64,000 nt of DNA from Polyangia bacterium. Lineage in GTDB: Bacteria > Myxococcota_A > Polyangia > Nannocystales > Nannocystaceae. Each line of letters opens with the position of its first letter. The stretch's first letter is position 1. The stretch covers positions 248,001 through 312,000 of the forward strand of contig JAUHWG010000006.1 of NCBI GenBank assembly GCA_030424595.1, in the 5' to 3' direction. The notes under the pieces were generated by a model. It had not been told where the DNA came from and ran no database searches. It was given only the letters and a program-made list of their open reading frames with translations. The position numbers and the translations under genes are program-made. This document shows positions 1 to 7,838 of the stretch, piece after piece.

Positions 1-2551
1 AGCTGCCGCGGCCGCCCAGCACCGCGATGTTCGGGCTGCGGACCTTGAGCTCGCCGCGCTCCATCCACAGCTTGGCCCCGTCGATGCCGCTGACGACGAC
101 GTCGCCGCTGCCGGCCCCCGAGAGGGTGAGCGAGCCGCCGTTGCCGTTGGGCGCGGAGAGGGGGCCTGTGAGGGTGAGGCGGGCGTCGAGGCGGTCAAAG
201 TAGGGGCTCTGCCCGAATTCGCCGAGGAAGGCCTCACCGTCGCTGACCCGCAGCGAGACCTCGGTGGGCGCGAGGTGCTCGATCGCCCCGTCGGTGCCGC
301 CGTCGATCGACAGGCGCCCGCCGTTGATCGCGACCGAGAGGGCGTCGATGCCGATGCCACGATCGACGTCGTAGCTGATCCCGCCGTCGGCGGTGATCGT
401 CTTGGGCAGGCTGTCTGTCCGCGGGCCGCGATCGCGGACGAGCTGGAGCTGGCCGAGCGTCGCCTCGACGTGGGTGACCTCGAGCCCCTCGGTCAGGTCG
501 ATCGCCAGCGCTGGGATCCCGAGGTGGCCGTCGAGGGTCCCGGCGATCATGCCGGCGGTCTCGGGATCGTCGTCCAAGAAGACCCCCGGATCGATCCCCT
601 TGAGGTCGAGGTCGGCGGTGATCAGGAAGCCCGGATCCTCGCCCTGCGGCAGGAGTATCCGGTTGGGGATCCCGTGCTCGCGCAGGCTCATCGGCCCGCT
701 GAGGAAGTAGGAGTCGAAGCGTCCGAGGTCGGCCTGCCAGCGCTGGGCCCCGGGCTCAAAGCGATCCTTCCACGGGTCTGGGATCGGGTTGTGGCTGAGG
801 GCGACGCTGAGGTCGGCGTCGTCGATGACCCAGCTCGGGTGGTCCTCGTCGGGGAGGATCGTCAGGCCGGCCGCGGCGATGCCGATCGTCGGATCGCTGA
901 GCATCCCGCGGATCGTCAGGAGGCCGAGCACGCCGGCGGCGTCGACCATCGACGCCGGCAGCTCGTGGGCGGCGAGGACGAGGTCGACCATCGGCCCGAA
1001 GTCGTCGAAGGCCAGGGACACGTCGACCCGCGGATCGTCGCCCATGAAGTCGACGAGGAAGCCGTCGAGGGTCGTCGGGGATCCGCCGAAGCGGCCCTCG
1101 CCCTCGATCGCGACGTCTCCGTAGGGGACGTCGTCGACCCCCGAGAAGACCCTGCGCAGGCTGAGGTCGCGCAGCGGGATCCGGTAGTTGAGCGCGAGGA
1201 CGTCGAGCTGGCCCTCGTCGACGTCGGCCTTGATGTCGAAGCTCAGGCGGAGGCGCTCGGGCGGGGGCTCTAGCGGGTGGAGGCCGAAGTAGCGGAGCGA
1301 GAGGGCGACCTCCCGCATATGGAGCGTGTTCTGCCAGAGCCCGTCGGCGCGGAAGTCGACGTCGAGGCTCAGATCGTCGGCGCGGAAGTCGTCGATCTTG
1401 AAGGAGATGCCGCGGGTGTGCAGCGGCGCGGGCTCGTCGTTCGGCGGCTTGAATGCGCCGATCAGGCTCAGCCTCCACTCGGTCTCGCCGTACTTGTTCT
1501 CGAACGCGTAGTGGTCGACCTTGAGGTCGACGGGGCCGACGGCGCGGGCCTTGGTGAAGTGGAGGAACCACGGGATCTCGAAGACCGGCGGCACGCCCAG
1601 GCGGTTCCAGGGGATGATCTCGTGGAGGACGAGCTCGACGTCGACCTCGACCGCCTCGGCGGTGAGCCGCCGCTGCGGCAGGTCGTAGTAGTTGTGCCCC
1701 TCGTAGATCCGAAAGCCGCGGACCTTCACCGGGCTCGGGGTGCCGGTGATGAGATCGACGATCAGGCGCGGTTGCCAGTGGACGCTGTCGAACTCGAGAT
1801 CACCGTCGATGAGGCCCGAGATCTTGTCGCCGAGGAAGCGCCCGAGGGTCTCGTCGTTGAAGAACCACCAGGCGCCCAGGTACGCGAGGTTGAAGATCAG
1901 GATGAGCGCCAGCCACAGGTAGAGCGGCGCCTTGACGAGGAGGAGGTTGGCTATCGGGTGGCGGCGCCGCTTGGGCAGCGGCGAGCGGGTGAAGCGGAGG
2001 TACTGCGGGTGGAGGCTCGGCAGCGCGGCGGGGTGGGCGAGCGCCTCGTTGATCAGCGCCCGGCGGAGCTGGCCGAGGCCCCGGGCGAGGCGACCTGGGG
2101 CCGGACCGACGCCGGTCGCCGACGCTGAAGGGAGGAGGTCTGGGGTCTCGCCGCGGATATGGCAGGCGACCTCGTCGCGGGCGTCGGCGTCGACCGCCTG
2201 GAGGGCGTGCTCGATGAGCGCTGGGACGGGCGAGGTGATCTTCTGCGGCCTCGCCGTCGGATAGTTGAAGGTCAGGCGCTGGCTGCGTTCGTCGGCGTCG
2301 CGATGGAAGCGCTGGCGGATGATCCGCTTGAAACGGCGCCGGAGTCGGCGGGGCCCGACGCGGAGGCGACCGACCGCACGTTCGCGCCACAGCTCCTGGT
2401 AGGCGGCGAGGAGGATCGCGAGGTTGGCCCCCTGGGTGTAGAGGTGGCGGAAGCGCAGCGAATCCGTCAGGCGCTCGAGGTGATCGCGGCCGTCGGCCAG
2501 GAGATCGGCCTCGGCTTGCCACGACGCGCCGTCCTCTGGGAGCTTTGCCAC
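1..2551 (-). CDS. AsmA/DUF748-like membrane protein, 3' end beyond window
   Basis: An open frame runs from the left edge to a GTG at 2551; an in-frame TAG at 2564-2566 fixes the upper limit, and the C-terminus is outside the window. About 195 N-terminal residues are Arg-rich and probably cytoplasmic. One hydrophobic segment follows near residues 199-230 (KAPLYLWLALILIFNLAYL), then a long beta-rich region with motifs such as KVRGFRIYEGHNYYD, many Asp/Leu strands and repeated 'G.L' turns. This pattern resembles AsmA/DUF748 proteins, which span the inner membrane and extend beta-helical repeats into the periplasm, often in lipid or envelope homeostasis. The family call rests on pattern only; no catalytic residues are expected. 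Confidence 0.65.
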   Translation of the reverse strand, partial: MAKLPEDGASWQAEADLLADGRDHLERLTDSLRFRHLYTQGANLAILLAAYQELWRERAVGRLRVGPRRLRRRFKRIIRQRFHRDADERSQRLTFNYPTARPQKITSPVPALIEHALQAVDADARDEVACHIRGETPDLLPSASATGVGPAPGRLARGLGQLRRALINEALAHPAALPSLHPQYLRFTRSPLPKRRRHPIANLLLVKAPLYLWLALILIFNLAYLGAWWFFNDETLGRFLGDKISGLIDGDLEFDSVHWQPRLIVDLITGTPSPVKVRGFRIYEGHNYYDLPQRRLTAEAVEVDVELVLHEIIPWNRLGVPPVFEIPWFLHFTKARAVGPVDLKVDHYAFENKYGETEWRLSLIGAFKPPNDEPAPLHTRGISFKIDDFRADDLSLDVDFRADGLWQNTLHMREVALSLRYFGLHPLEPPPERLRLSFDIKADVDEGQLDVLALNYRIPLRDLSLRRVFSGVDDVPYGDVAIEGEGRFGGSPTTLDGFLVDFMGDDPRVDVSLAFDDFGPMVDLVLAAHELPASMVDAAGVLGLLTIRGMLSDPTIGIAAAGLTILPDEDHPSWVIDDADLSVALSHNPIPDPWKDRFEPGAQRWQADLGRFDSYFLSGPMSLREHGIPNRILLPQGEDPGFLITADLDLKGIDPGVFLDDDPETAGMIAGTLDGHLGIPALAIDLTEGLEVTHVEATLGQLQLVRDRGPRTDSLPKTITADGGISYDVDRGIGIDALSVAINGGRLSIDGGTDGAIEHLAPTEVSLRVSDGEAFLGEFGQSPYFDRLDARLTLTGPLSAPNGNGGSLTLSGAGSGDVVVSGIDGAKLWMERGELKVRSPNIAVLGGRGS

Positions 2552-2641
2552 GAGATCTGCGGCCTACACTAGCATTGGAGCCGCCGTGGCGGCGAATCTG
2601 TGACCCCTAGAGCCGCCCTGGAGTGAGCGGCTCGGGCGGGC

Positions 2642-3022
2642 TCAGGGGTCTGCCTCGTCGGGGAGCGGGAGGCCCCAGGCGGGATGCCAGAGGTGGATCT
2701 GGCGGGTGTCATCATCGGCGGGTCCCGCGGGCTCGGCGGGTCCCTCGACGGGCTCGACAGCCAGGGCTTGGCAGGCCAGGCGCCAGCCGCCCTCGAGGTC
2801 GAGCGCGCGGTCCTTGCGCTCCATCAGCGTGACCTCCGTCAGGTGCTCGTGGCCGCGGAGCACCCGAACCCCGCAGCTGCCGCAGACCCCGAGGCCGGAG
2901 CAGGCCTGGCCGAGGGGGACGCCGAGCCTGTCGGCGACGTCGAGGAGGGTCTCGCCGCGGCCGAGTCGCGTCGAAAAGTGCGCCCGCGATCCGAGGCGGG
3001 CGAAGAGACGGATCTCGACCAC
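2642..3022 (-). CDS. 2Fe-2S ferredoxin (plant/adrenodoxin fold)
   Basis: Small electron-transfer protein. The cluster motif CSGLGVCGSC followed about 40 residues later by a lone Cys (WRLACQAL) is the classic Cx5Cx2C...C binding site for a 2Fe-2S cluster. The N-terminal VVEIRLFARLG strand and the GETLLDVADRLGVPL helix fit the beta-grasp ferredoxin fold. I chose the GTG at 3022 because homology-like sequence starts there; an upstream in-frame start at 3082 would add 20 residues and overlap the terminator tail. The acidic C-terminus (DDDTRQIHLWHPAWG) is an extension of unknown role. It lies downstream of the initiator tRNA but is separated from it by a strong terminator. Confidence 0.85.
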   Translation of the reverse strand: MVEIRLFARLGSRAHFSTRLGRGETLLDVADRLGVPLGQACSGLGVCGSCGVRVLRGHEHLTEVTLMERKDRALDLEGGWRLACQALAVEPVEGPAEPAGPADDDTRQIHLWHPAWGLPLPDEADP

Positions 3023-3092
3023 ACTGGGGTTGTAGCGGCTCTTGAGGCCCAGACAAGAGGTCCTCAGCGGCGAGACCAACAAAGACCAAAAA

Positions 3093-3140
3093 GACCAAGA
3101 AAGAAAAAGAAAAGGGCGGTGACCGAGATGGTCACCGCCC
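3093..3140 (-). terminator. Intrinsic terminator after the initiator tRNA
   Basis: On the minus strand, GGGCGGTGACC (3130-3140), a 5-nt loop and GGTCACCGCCC (3114-3124) form a perfect 11-bp stem. A T-rich run (TTTTCTTTTTCTTTC) follows at about 3098-3113. It lies 6 nt past the tRNA 3' end and should stop tRNA transcription before the ferredoxin gene. Intrinsic terminators with clear T-tracts are otherwise scarce in this window. Confidence 0.9.
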
Positions 3141-3146
3141 TTTGGA

Positions 3147-3220
3147 TAGCGGGGACAGGATTTGAACCTGCGGCCTCCGGGTTATGAGCCCGGCGAGCTA
3201 CCTGACTGCTCCACCCCGCA
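3147..3220 (-). tRNA. Initiator tRNA-fMet (anticodon CAT)
   Basis: A full cloverleaf can be drawn: acceptor stem GCGGGG/CCCCGC, D stem GAGC/GCTC, anticodon arm CCGGG-CTCATAA-CCCGG, T arm GCAGG-TTCAAAT-CCTGT. The marks of an initiator rather than an elongator are the unpaired 1-72 position (here U opposite U), the three G:C pairs ending in GGG/CCC next to the anticodon loop, and the A11:U24 pair. The 3' CCA is not encoded. A near-consensus promoter precedes it and a hairpin terminator follows, so it looks like a monocistronic transcription unit. Confidence 0.95.
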
Positions 3221-3233
3221 ACGAGGTGGGCGG

Positions 3234-3262
3234 TTTTTACGGTGGCGCGGAGAACCTGTCAA
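3234..3262 (-). promoter_or_regulatory. Sigma70-type promoter of tRNA-fMet
   Basis: Minus strand: TTGACA (3257-3262, perfect -35), 17-nt spacer, TAAAAA (3234-3239, 4 of 6 to TATAAT). The tRNA 5' end is 13 nt past the -10 box. This is the best promoter match in the window and suits a heavily transcribed stable RNA. Confidence 0.85.
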
Positions 3263-3285
3263 GCGGAAAAGAACGACGGTGAACA

Positions 3286-3891
3286 TCATTCGCTGGGCGC
3301 CCCCACAGCGGCGAGTTGGGCGAGCTCTACGCGGAGGGGGGCGGGTCCCGAGGCCTCCGACCAGAGCTGCGCGAGGAGGGCGAGGGGTTGGTTGACCGCC
3401 TCCAGGCGGAGGACGCTCGCGGGCGGCGGCGCCGGGCTGAAGCGACGGGGTTGAGGAGCGCCGACGTCGCGCTCGTCGCGCTCGTCGCGCTCGTCGTGAA
3501 AGTTGAGCGGGCAGCAGTCGAGCTCGGTCTCTCCGTCGGCGCCGCGGACCGCGACCGGCAACCCGTGGGAGCGGCAGATCATCGGCCGCGAAGCGTAGAC
3601 CGCGCACCGTCCGTCGACCAAGAGGGCGCAGCGATCGCTGTGGTCTGGGTCGGTCGCCTGCTCGCGGACCCGCTGGCGGAGGGCAGGATCGGTCGCCTCT
3701 AGCTCCGCCAGCGCCTCTCGGACAGCGACGGCCTCGACCTCGAAGACCGAGAAGCGCTGGTGGCAGCAGCTCTCGCAGCCTTCGGCGCAGGTGTAGGCCT
3801 CCGGCGTGCGCTGGATCGCCGCCTCGAAGTGATCATCGACCCGGGAGCGGAGCTGGACGAGGGCGGCGCGGAGTTCGGACGGGGCGACCAT
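3286..3891 (-). CDS. YkgJ-family cysteine-cluster protein
   Basis: Predicted metal-binding protein of about 201 residues. The Cys pattern is typical of the YkgJ/CxxCxxCC family: CAEGCESCC near the start, then CALLVDGRCAVY, RPMICRSHGLP and DCCPLNF. These Cys are thought to chelate Zn or an Fe-S cluster; the substrate is unknown. I start at ATG 3891 (MVAPSELRAAL) because the 25 residues before it in the frame are Arg/Pro-rich and unlike the family. A short (DER)3 repeat lies in the linker after DCCPLNF and is encoded by the 9-bp repeat around 3466-3495. It stands alone, upstream of the tRNA promoter on the same strand. Confidence 0.85.
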   Translation of the reverse strand: MVAPSELRAALVQLRSRVDDHFEAAIQRTPEAYTCAEGCESCCHQRFSVFEVEAVAVREALAELEATDPALRQRVREQATDPDHSDRCALLVDGRCAVYASRPMICRSHGLPVAVRGADGETELDCCPLNFHDERDERDERDVGAPQPRRFSPAPPPASVLRLEAVNQPLALLAQLWSEASGPAPLRVELAQLAAVGAPSE

Positions 3892-4160
3892 CGGCCGACT
3901 TATCGGTCCTGCCGGCCTCCTCGCGCAAGGGCGGGTCCGGCGAGCGGTCCCCCGCGAGCGGCCCATCGTGAGCGGCCCGCCGCGGTGGCAGAGCTCCCGC
4001 GCTCGTCAGCTCTGGTCGTCAGAGCCCCGCCAGACCTGCGCTCAGAGCCCGACTCAGCGGCCCCTTGTCGAGGTTGAGAGGACGGATGATGGCCGGGCGA
4101 GAGCACACCGGACCTCCGCCGGCTGCCGGCACGACCGGTCGCCACGGCCGGCAGCGATCG

Positions 4161-5138
4161 CTAGCGGCCGAGCTCGGTCGGCGGGCCCTGGAGGCTGGCG
4201 ATGATCGCGACCTGGGCCCTCAAGGCCTTCTCCTCATCGTGCTCGGCGAAGGCGCAGCCGGCGACGAAGGGGTGGCCGCCGCCGCCGAAGGGCTCGAGGA
4301 TCGCCGCGAGGTTGTGCTCGCGCTCCGGCTTTGGCAGCCAGGGGTTGTAGCCCGCGGTGATCTTGAGGCGGCCGCCGGGGGCTCGGACGAGGCCGACGAC
4401 GTAGCGGATCTTCGGGTAGTGGTAGTAGGGGATGAACTTGTTGTAGGAGCGGCCGGGCTCGTCCAGGAGGGTGAACGAGACCACCCCGTCGTGGACCTCG
4501 ATGCGCTCCTTGAGCAGCGAGATGTCGCGCTGGTGCTGCTCTAGCCGCGGTCGCAACGACGCGTCGATGTAGTCGGCCTGAGCGTGTTGCTCCATCGGCG
4601 TCGTCAGGAGGTCGCGGATAAAGGGGCGGACCAGCGCAGGATCGCTGTTGCTCTCGACGAAGGTCATCAGCCGCAGCGCTGGCGCCTCGAGCTGCACCGG
4701 CATGCTCGGGCCGGGGAACGACGCGGAGTCGATGAGCTCGGCCCAGCGGATGAGCTCCGCGTGATCGCTGAGGTCGACCGCGAACTCGCGGCGGACGATC
4801 CGGGCGATGTAGCCGGCGCAGGAGCGGGCGGCGTCGTCGTGGAACTTGCGGCCGCTCCGATCCGCCTCGAAGTGTTCGCGGTCGCCGGGGAGCTGGAACG
4901 CCGAGCGGTGGTGGTCGAAGAACCACGTCATCCGCGGGTCTTGGCTGTAGCGAAAGTCGAGGCCGACGACCTCGTCCGCGTCGAAGTCGCGATCGACGAA
5001 GGGGTCCCCTGGGCAGTGCTCCTTGGGGATATAGCGGAACGCCTCCGCGCCGGACTTGCGCTCAAAGAAGGCCGTGAACAGGGCGGCCGAGGCTGCACCA
5101 TCGAAGCACATTCCGTGGTGGAGAATGTTGACCGACAT
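4161..5138 (-). CDS. DHH-family phosphoesterase
   Basis: 325-residue protein with the two signatures of the DHH/DHHA1 group: an N-terminal H-x3-CFDGAAS segment and FFDHH (D75, H76, H77) for binding the catalytic Mn ions, and a C-terminal GGGGHP loop (about residue 290) that contacts substrate in DHHA1 domains. Family members cleave short oligonucleotides, pAp or cyclic dinucleotides. No DRTGG, CBS or PAS domain is present, so substrate cannot be read from architecture. It lies 41 bp downstream of the amidotransferase-like gene on the same strand, so the two may be co-transcribed. Confidence 0.85.
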   Translation of the reverse strand: MSVNILHHGMCFDGAASAALFTAFFERKSGAEAFRYIPKEHCPGDPFVDRDFDADEVVGLDFRYSQDPRMTWFFDHHRSAFQLPGDREHFEADRSGRKFHDDAARSCAGYIARIVRREFAVDLSDHAELIRWAELIDSASFPGPSMPVQLEAPALRLMTFVESNSDPALVRPFIRDLLTTPMEQHAQADYIDASLRPRLEQHQRDISLLKERIEVHDGVVSFTLLDEPGRSYNKFIPYYHYPKIRYVVGLVRAPGGRLKITAGYNPWLPKPEREHNLAAILEPFGGGGHPFVAGCAFAEHDEEKALRAQVAIIASLQGPPTELGR

Positions 5139-5179
5139 CGCTTGCGCCGCCCGGAGTCGCCGGGCTACGCACTGATACC

Positions 5180-6028
5180 TCAGTCTCGTCCGATGCGCAC
5201 AGGATGTCGCGCGCAGAGGGTGAAGACTTCGTCGCCGATCGTCGCGGCTCCGCTGTCTGCGCCCGCAGGCGTCGCTGTCCCCGGAGGGCTGAGGAGGACG
5301 AGGGCCGCATGTGCGGCGTCCTCGGCGGAGCTCGGGCCGACGAGGGGCCGGCGACCGTCGGCGGGGGGAGGGGTGATCACCCGCGCCTGCCCCCCCCGAT
5401 GGAGGATACCGACGCTCCGTCCGTCGCTGACCATCACGTGGACCGCCACCGGCCGTCCGAGGGTCTCATCGAGGGAGCGCAGCGCCTCTCGGAGGAGGGC
5501 GGGGGGCGCGTAGGTCTTGCTCGCCGAGGTCGCGGCGTGGAGCTTGGCGATGACCGTCATCGCCAGCAGCTCCCGGTCTGAGCCGTCGCGGAGGGATCGC
5601 CGGAACACCGGCGAGAGGCCGGCGTGCAGCTCCTCGCGGAGGGCCCCGTGCCGGGTCGGGTCGTCGTCGATCGCGGGGTTGAGCCCCGGGTTGCCGACCA
5701 GGGCGATCCATCGCTGGAAGCGGGTGACGCCGAAGCGAGGGGGGCGGGCCGGCCCGGAGGCGATGAAGCCGCCGATCGTGCACTGGCAGGGCGCCCGCAG
5801 GAAGTCGTCGGTGAACCGACCCTGGGGGTCACGGACGACGGGCCGCATCTGCACGAGGCTCTCCGTGCCGAGGACCCCGCCGACCGCCCAAGCCCGCGTC
5901 TGGGCCGCCGCGCCGTCGTCGTGGTAGCCGCCGAGGTGTCCGCTCAGGGTGCTCCGGAGCCAGTCGCCTGGGACCTGGGGGCCGTCCCTGTAAATGTGGA
6001 CCAAGGCCGCCAGCGAAAGGTAATTCAC
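5180..6028 (-). CDS. Class II glutamine amidotransferase-like protein lacking the catalytic Cys
   Basis: 282 residues. Several segments line up with EgtC/YafJ-type class II amidotransferases: AWAVGGVLGTESLVQMRP (compare GFGVG..-RKRP), QRWIALVGN (compare RWLFAHNG), SDRELLAMTVIAKL (compare TDSELLFALLL) and VHVMVSDGRSVGILHR (compare NFLLTDGERL). The enzyme nucleophile is Cys2, exposed after Met removal. Here the protein starts V/M-N-Y-L, and an in-frame TAA two codons upstream (6032-6034) rules out a longer N-terminus. The HVR and HNG active-site motifs are also changed. It is therefore probably a pseudoenzyme, or a glutaminase fold put to another use. The family assignment is my reading of motif spacing. 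Confidence 0.6.
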   Translation of the reverse strand: MNYLSLAALVHIYRDGPQVPGDWLRSTLSGHLGGYHDDGAAAQTRAWAVGGVLGTESLVQMRPVVRDPQGRFTDDFLRAPCQCTIGGFIASGPARPPRFGVTRFQRWIALVGNPGLNPAIDDDPTRHGALREELHAGLSPVFRRSLRDGSDRELLAMTVIAKLHAATSASKTYAPPALLREALRSLDETLGRPVAVHVMVSDGRSVGILHRGGQARVITPPPADGRRPLVGPSSAEDAAHAALVLLSPPGTATPAGADSGAATIGDEVFTLCARHPVRIGRD

Positions 6029-6030
6029 GT

Positions 6031-6041
6031 ATTAAATAGTA
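6031..6041 (-). promoter_or_regulatory. -10-like box for the amidotransferase-like gene (leaderless)
   Basis: In an unusually AT-rich patch, TACTAT (6036-6041) lies 7 nt before the GTG at 6028; TTTAAT overlaps it at 6031-6036. The -35 region is weak (CTGGCC, 17-nt spacing). No Shine-Dalgarno fits between box and start, so the mRNA probably begins at or near the GTG. Confidence 0.5.
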
Positions 6042-6235
6042 CCCCCAGATCATCTCCGGGCCAGACGCGAGTATGCGCAAGAATCGGCTCAGGATGCGCT
6101 CTATCGCCTCCTAGGCGGGAAACCGGCCTTCGCGCAACGTGCGCATGCCCCCTCTGCGGAGGGGCAGGGACGAGCGATGGCGAGCGCTTCGCGGGGCTTG
6201 CTCGGGGCCTGCCCTAGGCGACACACTAGCGTCGA

Positions 6236-7594
6236 ATGCGTGTGCCTACTGGACGCCTTTGGGTCGTGGAGGACCCAGAGCCGCAGACGCCTCGGGGGAT
6301 CGACGAGGGGCCGCCGTCCCCCGGGCGATACATCCGCGAGCAGCGGCTGCGCCACGGCATGACGCTGGAGGAGGTCTCGGCGAAGACCAAGATCCCCAGA
6401 TCGAGCCTCGAGGCCCTAGAGGAGGAGCGCTGGTCCGCGCTCCCCGGGCCGGTCTTCGTGAAGGGCTTTCTCCGCTGCTGCGCGCGCGCGCTCGAGATCG
6501 ACGATCAGGTCGTGCTCGATCTCCTCTACGAGCAGGAGCGGGCAAAGATGCACGCCGAGCGAGGGCCGGAGAGGGAGCCCGCTCGAGGGCCGGAGAGGGA
6601 GCCCGCTCGAGGGCTCGAGCGAGGGCCGGAGAGGGAGCCCGCTCGAGGGTCCAATCGAGGGTCCGACAGGGGACCCGAGCCGAGGCCAGAGCGTCGTCCC
6701 AAGCGCGGCTTGGGCTTCGGTCGGGGGCTCGCGCGGAGGTTCAGCCGGAGGGAGCGCGAGCGCGGAGCGGCCCGCGACGACGCGCTGGAGCCCGAGTTCG
6801 CCGACGCCGACGATGAGCGGGCCCGGGCCGAGCCCGAGGGCGCAGAGCGTGGGTACGGGCGTGCCTTCGGCCCTCGCGAGGAGCTCGCGGAGGAGGACGA
6901 CGGCCGAGGTCGAGGCTTTCGCCCGCGCGAGGACGATCGCCGCTACGGCCGGGGCTTTGACGGTGAGGATCGTCAGGGATCTCAGGACGCTCTGGGGTAC
7001 GAGCGCGAGGACGATCGCGGGTACAGGCGGAGCTTTGTCGCCGATGATGACCGCGGGGACGACCGCGGGGACGACCGCGGGGACGACCGCGGGTATGGGC
7101 GAGCCTTCGACGCTCGCGAGGGGCGAGACGGCGGGCGCGGCTATGGGGCTCGGGATGAGCCCGGCGCGGACGGGGACGACCGCGGGTACGGCCGGCCCTT
7201 CGACGCGCTCTCGAGGGATCGAGCGGGGCATGCGGGCGAAGGGTTCGAGCCCAGGCTCCCCTTCCGCGGCGCGGCTCGGGGCGACGACGACGACGGGCGT
7301 TGGGGAGAGCCCGAGGGAGATCGCCGCGACCGGCGACCCCGCGAGCCGATCCGCGCGGGGCCGCGGATCCCCTCGCGTCGCTCCCTCTCGCGGCGGGGCA
7401 CATTCTCCGGGCGCGAGCCGCGGGCTCCGTCGGAGTTCGTCCGCGATCTGCTGGAGCGCCTCGGCAACGTCGCGGCGCGTCTCCCGGGCGCCAACATCCT
7501 CCTCTGGGTGGGCGTCGCCCTCCTGGTGCTCGGCCTCGCCTTCGCGGTCTTGATGGCCTTCGGCGCGCAACAGGCGGTCCCGCCGCAGAGCTAG
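6236..7594 (+). CDS. RodZ-like protein: N-terminal HTH, repetitive linker, C-terminal TM helix
   Basis: Residues about 27-110 form a Cro/C1-type HTH of the RodZ family (GRYIREQRLRHGMTLEEVS, then KTKIPRSSLEALEEERWSAL, LPGPVFVKGFLR). A roughly 270-residue charged linker follows, made of degenerate RGPEREPA and DDRGYGR repeats, then one TM helix (ANILLWVGVALLVLGLAFAV). Unlike Escherichia coli RodZ, the TM is at the extreme C-terminus and there is no periplasmic domain. RodZ links MreB to the envelope, but no mreB is nearby. A TAGCGT box at 6227-6232 lies only 3 nt before this ATG, so the in-frame GTG at 6242 is an equally good start. The stop codon lies within a repeat element. Confidence 0.7.
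   Translation: MRVPTGRLWVVEDPEPQTPRGIDEGPPSPGRYIREQRLRHGMTLEEVSAKTKIPRSSLEALEEERWSALPGPVFVKGFLRCCARALEIDDQVVLDLLYEQERAKMHAERGPEREPARGPEREPARGLERGPEREPARGSNRGSDRGPEPRPERRPKRGLGFGRGLARRFSRRERERGAARDDALEPEFADADDERARAEPEGAERGYGRAFGPREELAEEDDGRGRGFRPREDDRRYGRGFDGEDRQGSQDALGYEREDDRGYRRSFVADDDRGDDRGDDRGDDRGYGRAFDAREGRDGGRGYGARDEPGADGDDRGYGRPFDALSRDRAGHAGEGFEPRLPFRGAARGDDDDGRWGEPEGDRRDRRPREPIRAGPRIPSRRSLSRRGTFSGREPRAPSEFVRDLLERLGNVAARLPGANILLWVGVALLVLGLAFAVLMAFGAQQAVPPQS
6557..6655 (+). repeat. In-gene tandem repeat encoding RGPEREPA units
   Basis: Within the RodZ-like linker, a roughly 30-bp unit (CGAGGGCCGGAGAGGGAGCC plus CGCT) occurs three times with a small interruption. A separate 12-bp unit (GACGACCGCGGG) occurs four times at about 7050-7095. 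Both stay in frame, so the linker length probably varies between strains. Confidence 0.8.
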
Positions 7595-7725
7595 CAGCCC
7601 GCGGCAAAAGTCCCGTGTGCTCTCGCGCCGCACTAGAGCCCGGAACATCGGCGTCCTCTTGGGGGCCAAGAGGACCGACGAGCGCGGCGCGAGAGCACGC
7701 CGGACTCCTGCGATCGGCTCCTAGC
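7590..7725 (+). repeat. Inverted-repeat (MITE-like) element, copy A
   Basis: The left arm (7590-7632, beginning GCTAGCAGCCCGCGGC) and right arm (7691-7725, ending GGCTCCTAGC) are imperfect inverted repeats of 35-43 bp. Their best-paired part is GCTCTCGCGCCGC against GCGGCGCGAGAGC. An inner perfect stem TCCTCTTGG/CCAAGAGGA sits in the middle. The RodZ-like stop codon TAG (7592-7594) is part of the left arm. Related copies are at about 9971, 15267, 32858 and 41889. It has no coding capacity. Confidence 0.7.
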
Positions 7726-7838
7726 CAGGGTTTGACGACGTCGCTGCGGATCGGAGGATCCATATGAGCGGTCGCTCGCGGCCCCGCGTCGACGTATAGT
7801 CCGCCGGGCCTCGGGTCCGCCCGAGGAGGCTAGTCGCC

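Noticed and set aside
275..2128. Two adjacent plus-strand open frames of 332 and 283 codons at the left edge.
   Set aside because: Both are shadows of the AsmA-like minus-strand frame, which reads through from the window edge with normal composition.
6557..7095. Possible CRISPR-like or regulatory repeats in the RodZ-like gene.
   Set aside because: They are in-frame coding repeats with no spacers.
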